From contig NZ_CP021382.1 in assembly GCF_002162135.1 (NCBI RefSeq), positions 4,586,001 through 4,650,000 of the forward strand: 64,000 bases of DNA. Direction: 5' to 3'. The stretch comes from Cellvibrio sp. PSBB006 (lineage in GTDB: Bacteria; Pseudomonadota; Gammaproteobacteria; Pseudomonadales; Cellvibrionaceae). Below the pieces are notes generated by a model that saw only the letters and a program-made list of their open reading frames with translations, was not told where the DNA came from and searched no databases. Numbering within the stretch: position 1 is the stretch's first letter; every line of letters starts with the position of its first letter. Below, one piece after another: positions 34,411-42,790 of this stretch. Made by a program: the position numbers and the translations under genes.

Positions 34411-36300
34411 ATGGCTAATTACTCCGCAGAAGATATTGAAGTACTCACGGGGCTCGACCCGGTAAAAAAACGTCCGGGCATGTACACTGAAACCACACGT
34501 CCCAATCACCTCGCCCAGGAAATTATCGACAACAGCGTGGACGAAGCCCTCGCCGGCCACGCCAGATCCATTGAGGTTGTCCTGCATAAAGACCAATCCG
34601 TCACAGTTATCGACGATGGACGCGGTATGCCGGTGGACATCCACCCGGAACAAGGCAAGCCCGGTGTCGAAGTTATTCTTTGTACGCTTCATGCGGGCGG
34701 CAAATTCTCCAACAAAAATTACCAATTTTCCGGCGGTTTGCACGGCGTCGGTGTGTCGGTGGTTAATGCGCTGTCGCAAAAGCTGGAAGTCACCATTAAG
34801 CGCGATGGCAATGTCTATCGCATGGGCTTTGCGAACGGCGATAAAGCCACGGATCTCGAAATCATCGACACCTGCCCGAAACGCCAGACCGGCACAGCCG
34901 TGCGCTTTTTACCCAACCCGATTTACTTCGATTCACCGAAATTTTCCGTCAGTCGTATGCGCCATGTACTGCGCGCAAAAGCCGTGTTATGTCCCGGTTT
35001 GAAGGTCACCTTTCTCGATGAACAAAGCGGCGAAAAAGATGAATGGTTCTATGAAGACGGCTTAAAAGATTACCTCGCCGGCGCTACCCAAGGTTGGGAA
35101 ACCTTACCCGAGTTACCCTTCGTGGGTGACTTCAGCGGCAAAACCGAAGCGGTTAACTGGGCCGTGCAATGGTTGCCGGAAGGTGGCGAATTAATTCAGG
35201 AAAGTTACGTCAACCTGATTCCGACAGCGCAAGGCGGAACCCACGTTAATGGTTTGCGTACCGGTTTACTTGATGCTATGCGTGAGTACTGCGAATTCCG
35301 CAACCTTATTCCTCGCGGTGTGAAACTCGCACCGGAAGATATCTGGAACAACTGTTGTTATGTGCTTTCGTTTAAACTGGCCGACCCACAATTTTCCGGC
35401 CAAACCAAAGAGCGTTTAACCTCGCGCGAAGCCGCTGCGTTTGTCTCCGGCATTGCTAAGGATGCATTTGCACTCTGGTTAAACCAGCACACCGAGGAAG
35501 GCGATAAACTCGCCGACCTCTGCATCAACAATGCGCAAAAACGTGTGCGCTCCAGCAAAAAAATCGCGCGTAAAAAAGTGACCCAAGGCCCGGCTTTGCC
35601 CGGCAAGCTGGCGGATTGTTCCAGTGGCGATCCTTCGCGCAGCGAATTATTCCTGGTGGAAGGTGACTCAGCCGGTGGCTCCGCCAAACAAGCGCGCGAC
35701 CGCGAATTCCAGGCCATCATGCCGCTGCGCGGAAAAATCCTGAACACCTGGGAAGTGAACTCCGAAGAAATCCTCTCCAGTCAGGAAGTGCACGATATTT
35801 CCGTCGCTATCGGCCTCGATCCCGGTGCAGAAGATTTAACCGAGCTGCGTTATCACAAAATCTGCATCCTCGCCGATGCTGACTCCGACGGCTTACACAT
35901 CGCCACCTTGTTATGCGCGCTGTTCGTCAAACATTTTCCTGCCCTCGTGAAAAACGGCCACGTCTTCGTCGCCATGCCGCCGCTCTATCGCATCGACATC
36001 GGCAAAGATGTGTATTACGCGCTGGATGAAAGCGAGAAAAAAGGCGTGCTCGACCGCCTCGCCGCCGAAAACAAAAAAGGCAAGGTCAACGTACAACGCT
36101 TCAAAGGCCTCGGCGAAATGAACCCGCTGCAACTACGCGAAACCACCATGGCCGTTGATACCCGCCGCCTGGTGCAACTCACCATCGAGGATGGCGACGA
36201 GACGCATCAGATGATGGACATGATGCTCGCGAAAAAGCGTGCGGGTGATCGTAAGAATTGGTTGGAGGAGAAGGGGAATTTGGCGGAGATTGCGGTGTAG
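34411..36300 (+). CDS. parE: DNA topoisomerase IV subunit B
   Basis: A 629-residue type II topoisomerase subunit that hydrolyses ATP for decatenation with ParC. The GHKL ATPase shows EIIDNSVDEAL, DDGRGMPV and GGLHGVGVSVVNALS; the Toprim domain shows LVEGDSAGGSAKQ and LADADSDGLHIATL; the C-terminal RFKGLGEMNP block is complete. Length and the lack of the ~170-residue GyrB insert identify ParE. It ends the conserved nudF-to-parE block. Confidence 0.97.
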   Translation: MANYSAEDIEVLTGLDPVKKRPGMYTETTRPNHLAQEIIDNSVDEALAGHARSIEVVLHKDQSVTVIDDGRGMPVDIHPEQGKPGVEVILCTLHAGGKFSNKNYQFSGGLHGVGVSVVNALSQKLEVTIKRDGNVYRMGFANGDKATDLEIIDTCPKRQTGTAVRFLPNPIYFDSPKFSVSRMRHVLRAKAVLCPGLKVTFLDEQSGEKDEWFYEDGLKDYLAGATQGWETLPELPFVGDFSGKTEAVNWAVQWLPEGGELIQESYVNLIPTAQGGTHVNGLRTGLLDAMREYCEFRNLIPRGVKLAPEDIWNNCCYVLSFKLADPQFSGQTKERLTSREAAAFVSGIAKDAFALWLNQHTEEGDKLADLCINNAQKRVRSSKKIARKKVTQGPALPGKLADCSSGDPSRSELFLVEGDSAGGSAKQARDREFQAIMPLRGKILNTWEVNSEEILSSQEVHDISVAIGLDPGAEDLTELRYHKICILADADSDGLHIATLLCALFVKHFPALVKNGHVFVAMPPLYRIDIGKDVYYALDESEKKGVLDRLAAENKKGKVNVQRFKGLGEMNPLQLRETTMAVDTRRLVQLTIEDGDETHQMMDMMLAKKRAGDRKNWLEEKGNLAEIAV

Positions 36301-36400
36301 TAGCGAAGAATAGCGATTCAAGCTGAGCCTACTTATCGGGTCATAATTATTAGATACCCTCATCAGGCGATACTCACGTGGTTTTCTTCCGATGAGCAGG

Positions 36401-36447
36401 CTTGATATATACCAACTGTTGGTATACTTTAACCAGTTGTTGGTATA
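36401..36447 (+). promoter_or_regulatory. Promoter with palindromic operator of the winged-helix/nucleotidyltransferase pair
   Basis: TATACCAAC-T-GTTGGTATA (36408-36426) is a perfect 9-bp-arm palindrome, and GTTGGTATA recurs 21 bases later (36439-36447) with a degenerate left arm. A promoter-like TTGATA (36402-36407) and TATACT (36423-36428), 15 bases apart, overlap the first palindrome. AGGAGGTG at 36450-36457 is a near-ideal ribosome site for ATG 36463. This layout suggests autorepression by the first gene product. Confidence 0.7.
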
Positions 36448-36462
36448 TCAGGAGGTGTATGT

Positions 36463-36843
36463 ATGTTTGTTCTACGAGGCGTACTTCGGGCGGAAAGCCA
36501 GGAAAAGGTGCTGATTTACCTTTTGCTTCGAGGGGCGGGGTATGGAAAGAGCATTGCAGAATTTTACGGTGTGCCAATTAATCCGATTCAAAAACAGCTG
36601 GCGCGTTTGGAGTTGGATGGCGTTGTCGTCAGCCAATTGGTAGGAAAAGTAAGAAATTATGAGTTAAATCCTCGCTACACTTTTTTGGAGCCATTGAAAG
36701 GGCTGCTTAAAGCCGCTATACCAGTCTATCCTTCCGATGTGATAAACCAGTTAACCGTTCAGCGCACACGCCCGCGTCACGCTGGTAAGCCTTTGGTTGA
36801 GGCTCGGAGTCGTGCAGACAAAAGTAAAAGTGCAGGGCAATGA
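36463..36843 (+). CDS. Winged-helix regulator of a nucleotidyltransferase pair (antitoxin-like)
   Basis: A 126-residue protein. Residues ~10-75 form a winged helix (QEKVLIYLLLRGAGYGKSIAEFYG, then VPINPIQKQLARLELDGVV as recognition helix and wing); the tail is basic (TRPRHAGKPLVEARSRADKSK). Similar small winged-helix proteins precede MNT/AbiEii-type nucleotidyltransferases. The stop overlaps the next start (ATGA), giving tight coupling. Strong ribosome site and palindromic operator upstream. Assignment as antitoxin is inference. Confidence 0.7.
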   Translation: MFVLRGVLRAESQEKVLIYLLLRGAGYGKSIAEFYGVPINPIQKQLARLELDGVVVSQLVGKVRNYELNPRYTFLEPLKGLLKAAIPVYPSDVINQLTVQRTRPRHAGKPLVEARSRADKSKSAGQ

Positions 36844-37445
36844 AAGATTTTGGCAACACATCTATTACTGCGATGGCAGTTATTGTTGCAGAGCATTTAA
36901 AACAGCAAAACATCGAGGTGGTATTAGTGGGTGGATTAGCAGTAGAAATCTACACAGAAAACCTTTATCTCACCAAAGACATTGATCTGGTAAATACTAA
37001 TTATCAAAAGCCGAGGCTATTGAGTCAATCAATGGCTGAGCTTGGCTTTCGTAAACAGGGACGTGTTTATATTAATGAAACCACCGATATTACCATTGAG
37101 TTTCCGCCCGGCCCGTTGGCAGTAGGGCACAATCTGATCAAAGATACCACTGTCGCTCATGTATCACACGGCAGCATTCCTATTCTCTACGCAAAAGATG
37201 TAATAAAAGATAGGCTGGCGGCTTTTATGCATTGGCAAGATAAGCAATCTCTAATCCAGGCGCTGGCGATTGTGTTGAAACACGCACTCAATATTGCGGC
37301 GTTTCGGGAATTTTGTGAACAAGAAGGTTCGGTATACACATATCAATTATTTGAGCGGCTCTACCACTGTGCGCTAGATGAGGGAATCCATACGATGGAA
37401 CAGCTTGAAGCACTGTTAACCCAGATAATGCTTAATGAAATTTGA
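36840..37445 (+). CDS. Nucleotidyltransferase-fold protein (toxin-like partner)
   Basis: A 201-residue protein with the minimal nucleotidyltransferase signature: VGGLAVEIY (G31-G32) followed by D47-x-D49 in LTKDIDLV, and a third acidic residue likely in TIEFPPG. The remainder is helical (DVIKDRLAAFMHWQDKQSLIQAL), as in DUF6036/AbiEii-like enzymes. It starts inside the stop of the winged-helix gene. In characterised systems such enzymes act as toxins by adding nucleotides to tRNA or protein; the target here is unknown. The pair sits between parE and an unrelated gene, and its sequence is more AT-rich than parE. Confidence 0.72.
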   Translation: MKDFGNTSITAMAVIVAEHLKQQNIEVVLVGGLAVEIYTENLYLTKDIDLVNTNYQKPRLLSQSMAELGFRKQGRVYINETTDITIEFPPGPLAVGHNLIKDTTVAHVSHGSIPILYAKDVIKDRLAAFMHWQDKQSLIQALAIVLKHALNIAAFREFCEQEGSVYTYQLFERLYHCALDEGIHTMEQLEALLTQIMLNEI

Positions 37446-37542
37446 TCGACGGTTGTTTGATGTCACCGATGTGATGATCAGGCACAATATGAACATATTG
37501 ATTTCTATTTTTACATCAAGATTAAGGTAACCCCCACCCATC

Positions 37543-38463
37543 ATGACCCCACGCAATTATTTATATCTGTTAAAAAAATACGACGAATACCAGCCGCAGA
37601 TTGATCGGCTATTGGAGTCTATTGTCACCACGCTGGCGCCAAACAAGATTGCCAGCTCGCCGGAAGAGCTGGGGCAAGTGGTGGATAAGTTGTATAAGTC
37701 TTATCCCTTTGTGGAATTGTTGTACTGCCTTGATGAGCAAGGTTTGCAGACAACTGATTCGGCAGCGGCACCGGGAATTGCGGATTCCAAGCGGCGCGAA
37801 GCCGGTTTGGGATCGGATCGGAGTAATCGTGTGTATTACTCGGCAGCGCGGGATAATCACCGGGCGATTACGGTCACGTCACCTTATCTGTCGAGTGCGA
37901 CTCACCAACTCGCTTTGTCGGCGGTGCAACGGTTTACCGCTGCCGATGGGAAAGTGAGTTATCTGGTGATAAATTTTAATCTCGAAAAATTGATCAGCTT
38001 TCTCAATGGCGACGAACTGCGCCGCCGGATTCATCCGATATTCCAGGTAGTCTACGGCATCATCGGTGTGCTGCTGGTGTTGGTGTCCGGCTTACTGTTG
38101 TACTCGGCGGGCAGCTCCCTGTTTGAAGTGATCTACAAGCACACCAACACCGCGACGCAAGCGTTCAGCACGGTGATTTTAATTACGCTGGGGCTGGCGA
38201 TTTTTGATCTTGGCAAAACGATTCTTGAAGAAGAAGTGCTCTTGCACAAAGACATCCACCACCAGGGCTCCAGCCGCCGTACTATCAGTCGGTTTATGTC
38301 GGCCATTGTCATTGCGGTGTCGATTGAGTCTTTGTTGTTGATGTTCAAATCTTTGCTAGGTGACGCTACTCATTTGAATAGTGCGGTTTGGATGCTGATG
38401 GCGGCAGTGGCGTTGCTGGTTGGTTTGGGTGTTTATTTGAAATTAACTAACGATAAAGCCTGA
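37543..38463 (+). CDS. Membrane protein with an N-terminal PDC-like sensor region
   Basis: A 306-residue protein. The first ~160 residues are soluble, with a PDC/Cache-like pattern (FVELLYCLDEQGLQTTD, then NRVYYSAARDNHRAITVTSPYLSS and SYLVINFNLEKL). Four hydrophobic segments follow at about 168-192, 207-228, 247-268 and 280-300. No enzymatic output domain is fused. The sensor call rests on pattern recognition only. AAGGTAA lies upstream of the ATG. The function and partner are unknown. Confidence 0.65.
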   Translation: MTPRNYLYLLKKYDEYQPQIDRLLESIVTTLAPNKIASSPEELGQVVDKLYKSYPFVELLYCLDEQGLQTTDSAAAPGIADSKRREAGLGSDRSNRVYYSAARDNHRAITVTSPYLSSATHQLALSAVQRFTAADGKVSYLVINFNLEKLISFLNGDELRRRIHPIFQVVYGIIGVLLVLVSGLLLYSAGSSLFEVIYKHTNTATQAFSTVILITLGLAIFDLGKTILEEEVLLHKDIHHQGSSRRTISRFMSAIVIAVSIESLLLMFKSLLGDATHLNSAVWMLMAAVALLVGLGVYLKLTNDKA

Positions 38464-38494
38464 TTGCGTGTATGTAGAAGGTACTTTGCAATCC

Positions 38495-38670
38495 GTTTGT
38501 CATTAGACTATTGGTTTCGAAAACGCATAACAAATTGGCAGGACAGCCAATTTGCACAGCAAAGCTGCCCTTAGGGGGAGCCACAAGGATGTGGCGAATG
38601 TATCTTCCCTGTAGCTCCCTCAATTCATCCCTGAATTGAGGGTTTCGAAACCAATAGCCTAACGCCAAAC
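38495..38670 (-). repeat. Structured dispersed repeat, long form, copy D (inverted relative to A-C)
   Basis: A 176-bp element, the same length as copy B but in the opposite orientation. It begins GTTTGTCATTAGACTATTGG and ends CCAATAGCCTAACGCCAAAC; the 28-bp arms match at 25 positions. The inner stem is CCCTCAATTCA (38617-38627) with TGAATTGAGGG (38632-38642), loop TCCC. The extra long-form hairpins are present, including AAATTGGC/GCCAATTT. It lies between the PDC-like gene and radA. Confidence 0.9.
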
Positions 38671-38725
38671 TCCCATCGTGCGAACTTCAGAATCTGAATA
38701 AATTTCTGCTTACGAGGACTCACCC

Positions 38726-40096
38726 GTGGCAACGAAAACCAAAAGTGCATTTGTGTGTAACGATTGCGGTGCTGAATACAGCAAATGGCAGGGCCAGTGT
38801 ACGGAATGCGGTGTGTGGAATAGTCTATCGGAAGTGCGGTTGGGACCAACTCCGAGTAATCGTTCTGCCAAGTTCCAGGGTTACGCCGGCGCAGCGGCTG
38901 GTGGCAATGTGCAGACGTTGGCGGAAATCAGTTTGACTGATCTGCCACGTTTCAGCAGTGGTACTGGTGAATTTGATCGCGTATTGGGTGGCGGTTTTGT
39001 ACCTGGATCGGTGGTGTTAATCGGTGGGAATCCTGGTGCTGGCAAGTCGACTTTATTGCTGCAAACACTGTGCAGCCTCGCGCGGACTATGTCCGCACTT
39101 TACATCACTGGCGAAGAATCGCTTCAACAAGTAGCCATGCGCGCCCAGCGTCTCGGTTTGCCCACTGACAAATTACAAATGCTCAGCGAAACCAGTGTGG
39201 AAACCATTTGCGCGACTGCGCAAAAAGTCGCGCCCAAGGTGATGGTGATCGATTCGATCCAGGTAATGCATATGGAAGATATTACTTCCGCACCTGGCTC
39301 GGTGTCGCAAGTGCGCGAGAGCGCGGCTTATCTCACACGCTTTGCGAAACAAACCGGCACTGTGTTGATTCTCGTGGGGCACGTAACCAAAGATGGTTCG
39401 CTGGCCGGTCCGAAAGTATTGGAGCACATGATCGACTGTTCGATATTGCTAGAGGGCGACAACGATTCGCGCTTCAGGACTTTACGCGGTAATAAAAATC
39501 GTTTTGGTGCCGTGAATGAACTGGGTGTATTTGCCATGACCGAACAGGGCATGCGCGAAGTGAATAATCCCTCGGCGATTTTTTTGCAGCGCGCGGAGGA
39601 TGTGTCATCCGGTTCGGTAGTGATGGTGATGTGGGAAGGTACTCGCCCGCTGCTAATAGAAATCCAGGCGTTGGTGGATGACAGTCATCTTGGTAATCCG
39701 CGCCGTGTGGCGGTGGGGATGGATCAAAATCGGTTGTCCATGTTGCTAGCCGTTTTGCATCGCCACGGCGGCATTATGGTTGGCGATCAGGATGTATTTG
39801 TGAATGTGGTCGGCGGTGTGCGGGTGATGGAAACCAGTGCGGACCTCGCCGTGTTGGTGGCGATTGTTTCCAGCTTTCGCGACCGCGCCTTGCCGGAAGA
39901 CCTGATGGTGTTTGGTGAGGTCGGTCTCTCTGGTGAAATTCGTCCGGTGCCGAGTGGTCAGGAGCGTCTGCGCGAGGCGGCAAAGCACGGTTTTAAAAAA
40001 GCCATTGTGCCTTACGCCAACGCCCCGCGCGAAAAAAATCCCGGCATTGAAGTCATTGCCGTTAAAAATTTACAGGAAGCTCTGGACGCGTTGTAG
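38726..40096 (+). CDS. radA: DNA repair protein RadA
   Basis: A 456-residue RecA-like ATPase that drives branch migration in recombination. The N-terminal zinc finger (CNDCG...CTECG), Walker A GGNPGAGKST, the RadA motif KNRFGAVNELGVF and the C-terminal Lon-like domain (MVFGEVGLSGEIRPV) are all present. The start is GTG at 38726 with GAGG eight bases upstream. It converges with the VKOR fusion gene; a palindrome joins the two stop codons. Confidence 0.97.
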   Translation: MATKTKSAFVCNDCGAEYSKWQGQCTECGVWNSLSEVRLGPTPSNRSAKFQGYAGAAAGGNVQTLAEISLTDLPRFSSGTGEFDRVLGGGFVPGSVVLIGGNPGAGKSTLLLQTLCSLARTMSALYITGEESLQQVAMRAQRLGLPTDKLQMLSETSVETICATAQKVAPKVMVIDSIQVMHMEDITSAPGSVSQVRESAAYLTRFAKQTGTVLILVGHVTKDGSLAGPKVLEHMIDCSILLEGDNDSRFRTLRGNKNRFGAVNELGVFAMTEQGMREVNNPSAIFLQRAEDVSSGSVVMVMWEGTRPLLIEIQALVDDSHLGNPRRVAVGMDQNRLSMLLAVLHRHGGIMVGDQDVFVNVVGGVRVMETSADLAVLVAIVSSFRDRALPEDLMVFGEVGLSGEIRPVPSGQERLREAAKHGFKKAIVPYANAPREKNPGIEVIAVKNLQEALDAL

Positions 40097-40124
40097 CTTT
40101 TACGCGTTATGGCATAAAAGCTAC
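40093..40124. terminator. Palindrome spanning the convergent radA / VKOR-fusion stop codons
   Basis: GTAGCTTTTA (40093-40102) and TAAAAGCTAC (40115-40124) form a perfect 10-bp stem with a 12-base loop. The left arm contains the radA stop TAG, the right arm the complement of the opposite gene's TAG. It may terminate both transcripts, although the T tract is inside the stem. Confidence 0.55.
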
Positions 40125-42589
40125 ACCAGATAACGATTCCAATGTCCGAATTGGCTGAGAATCTGGCCGCGCGGAATACTCAGGATAATCAATACAACGG
40201 CCACGATTAATGTCAGCGCCACAGATAATCCGCTCACATCAAACACAAACGGTGTTATCAGCAAGGCACTGGCCAAAGGAATAATTAAAAAACGCACTGG
40301 CCGCGCCATCTCGGCAAGCGCACAGACCCCGACGGTGACAATCAGTGCGCCGATCAAGTGGTCCCAGTTTGCCATACTGCCTTCATGCCCGAGTGTAACG
40401 CGGGTAAACATCAATGAAATACCCAGCAAAATACATAAAGCAAGGTTCCAGGGGAGGTCGACGCCGCCCCTGAAAAATTCGCGCAGAATATCGCCGGGCT
40501 TTTGCTCAAAATTATCATCCGTCGATTGCGGTTTGCCCTCATCGGTATCGCCGGTAAAAAATATTTTTAATACCGGTTTTCCTGCGTCATGCCGCCGTTT
40601 TAAAAATTGGCCGGTAGCGAGCAATTCATCCAGAGAATAGGGAATTTGAATTAACATCGCTGCTGCGGCAATTAAACACACCGTACACCAGGTGCCTAAC
40701 AAAATCGGCTGGATGATAATAAACGTAATCGACACAATACCCAGCGGCACGATCATGATGCCAAACAACGTAACCAGCCAAGGCATGGTGCGCCAGCGTT
40801 TTTGCGAGCCGATAAGTCCGACCAGAATTTCCAACGCATACGTCATTGCACCCAAACCGGCATCCGGTACTGGCCAGGCTTCAGACAAAGGCGAAGTAAT
40901 AATAAATTCTGTACCATTTTTCGGGCTATCGACGCCGGAAAAAAACGGGTCCCATACACCGTCGATATGCCCCAGTTGGTAAGCGGTCATATAACGGGAA
41001 ATAAAAAAACCGATAAACGCTAAAATAATAATCGGTGCTCGTTGAAACCAACTGGATGGATTGCGATTCCAACCGGGTGGAATATCTGGCCCGGTCAAGG
41101 CGGCCACCGGTGAAAGGTTTGGTGTGGGTTTCGTCAATATGGCAAAACCTATGGCAAGCATGCCGACCAGTGTGTTGTTGAGATAAGCTGCGGCGCTGGG
41201 TGTCCAGAATGCGAGTGGTGCGAACAACAACCAGATACCGATGACGGCGCAACCCCAGCGCGCCCAACCCATTCGCCAGGAGAGCGACATACATGCAAGA
41301 ACAATTAATAATCCACCGCTGATTGCATCGCTATAGGCCATGGGTGTGGCAACATAATTCATGGCCGGTGCAGAGGTAATGAGCCAGGCACCGAGTCCCA
41401 TGTTCATAAACGAAGCCCAGATATTGCGATGATGCTGCCGGCGGTATTGCGTTTGATAGGTGTTTAATATGTCGTTGGGATTGCGTCCGTGTTCCCTGGC
41501 TTCAGTAGCCCAATCCGGCGGGGTAATTTTATTAGCAGCATACCAGTCCAGCGGAGCTTTTTTCATGTTTTCAATCATCGCTGGCAACACATCATTAAGT
41601 GCATGCTGTGGCTCCCACGCCAATTCGTCACGTGCGCGGCGAATATCCACTTCATAATGGTCCGATGCCATATCAATCATAAAGGCGCGGATAAAGGGTT
41701 TCTCACCTTTATCAAAATCATCCGGCACCACCGGTTCAGTTTTTTCCTCAAGCCACGCGCCCACTTTCGCAATAGGTTCGGGCACGGTGTAAGTGTGCCA
41801 TTCCGATTCACCATGCAGTAATTCGCCAATACGGTTTTGCAGTGTGTCATAACTCAGACAAATGGGCTCACCGATCAACAAAGTATGTTCTTTGGGAAGT
41901 TCATGTCGGTGTTCGATGGTGCGCAAAAATGCCTGAACCATATCGTCTTTATGCAGGAATGCTTGCCCCGCCGCCGTATCGCCGGAATACAATTTGCCTT
42001 TTACCCGCCGCTCATAAATGCGCGCAATTTGATGCGAGAGTGTAGGCACGGCGGTATGTTCATCGTAAATACCGGCCAGGCGTAATAAGGTGTAGGGAAT
42101 TTTTTGTGCATGTTGTTGAATAACCGCTTCGGTTTCTGCTTTGGATTTGGGATACGCCCAGCGCGGGTCAATAGGACTGGTTTCATCAATTTTTTGACCG
42201 GGCGAGCCAGGGGCATGAACCAGCATGGTGCTGGCATAAATAAAACGATTAACGGTGAACGCCTGTAAGGCTTCCAGAATCAGTTGCGTGCCCTGAACAT
42301 TTACCTTTTCATACAGCGGCGACGCTTCGCCGGTAAAATCAAAATAGGCCGCCAGATGGATCACGGCGGCAACCTCATCGCCTTCTTCTTCAAGCAATTG
42401 TTGAAAAGCCTCTTTTACAGACCTGGCTGAAGTGAGGTCGATAGAAAAACTTTTTGCAACGCCATCGGCCGATTTTCTGTCGAGGCCAATAACGCGATAA
42501 TCCTGTTTAAGTGCGGCAACCAGCGCTTGCCCCAAATTGCCGGCCGCGCCGGTGATGATGATCATCGGCTTTTGCGTTGACTGACTCAT
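40121..42589 (-). CDS. Fusion of NAD-dependent epimerase, SPW repeats and VKOR domain
   Basis: An 822-residue protein. Residues ~8-330 are an extended short-chain dehydrogenase/epimerase (IIITGAAGNLGQALVAAL; catalytic-type YPKSK with an upstream Ser-Thr pair). Residues ~395-500 are paired SPW-type hydrophobic segments, ~535-665 a vitamin-K-epoxide-reductase-like domain with C635-x2-C638 (TWCTVCLIAAAAMLIQIPY), and the rest more SPW-like helices. VKOR homologues oxidise DsbA-type partners using quinone. Only one clear Cys pair is visible, whereas many bacterial VKORs have a second. What the soluble reductase half does for the membrane half is unknown. There is no signal peptide, so the N-terminal domain should be cytoplasmic. 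Confidence 0.85.
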   Translation of the reverse strand: MSQSTQKPMIIITGAAGNLGQALVAALKQDYRVIGLDRKSADGVAKSFSIDLTSARSVKEAFQQLLEEEGDEVAAVIHLAAYFDFTGEASPLYEKVNVQGTQLILEALQAFTVNRFIYASTMLVHAPGSPGQKIDETSPIDPRWAYPKSKAETEAVIQQHAQKIPYTLLRLAGIYDEHTAVPTLSHQIARIYERRVKGKLYSGDTAAGQAFLHKDDMVQAFLRTIEHRHELPKEHTLLIGEPICLSYDTLQNRIGELLHGESEWHTYTVPEPIAKVGAWLEEKTEPVVPDDFDKGEKPFIRAFMIDMASDHYEVDIRRARDELAWEPQHALNDVLPAMIENMKKAPLDWYAANKITPPDWATEAREHGRNPNDILNTYQTQYRRQHHRNIWASFMNMGLGAWLITSAPAMNYVATPMAYSDAISGGLLIVLACMSLSWRMGWARWGCAVIGIWLLFAPLAFWTPSAAAYLNNTLVGMLAIGFAILTKPTPNLSPVAALTGPDIPPGWNRNPSSWFQRAPIIILAFIGFFISRYMTAYQLGHIDGVWDPFFSGVDSPKNGTEFIITSPLSEAWPVPDAGLGAMTYALEILVGLIGSQKRWRTMPWLVTLFGIMIVPLGIVSITFIIIQPILLGTWCTVCLIAAAAMLIQIPYSLDELLATGQFLKRRHDAGKPVLKIFFTGDTDEGKPQSTDDNFEQKPGDILREFFRGGVDLPWNLALCILLGISLMFTRVTLGHEGSMANWDHLIGALIVTVGVCALAEMARPVRFLIIPLASALLITPFVFDVSGLSVALTLIVAVVLIILSIPRGQILSQFGHWNRYLV

Positions 42590-42790
42590 AATGTCATTCC
42601 CTCTGAACAGAAAATCGTTGCGCTGTTATGTTGTGTGGCTAACATAACAGCCAAAGAAAATTACAGGCTTCGAATTTTTAGGAAAGCAGGCGAGGATGTT
42701 TGTTCCATTGACTGAACAAAGTGCGGGTGATTTGAATCGGCGTGGTTTCTGTTGTGGCGTATAAGGTTTCTATTCGGAGACAGTTTTTAA

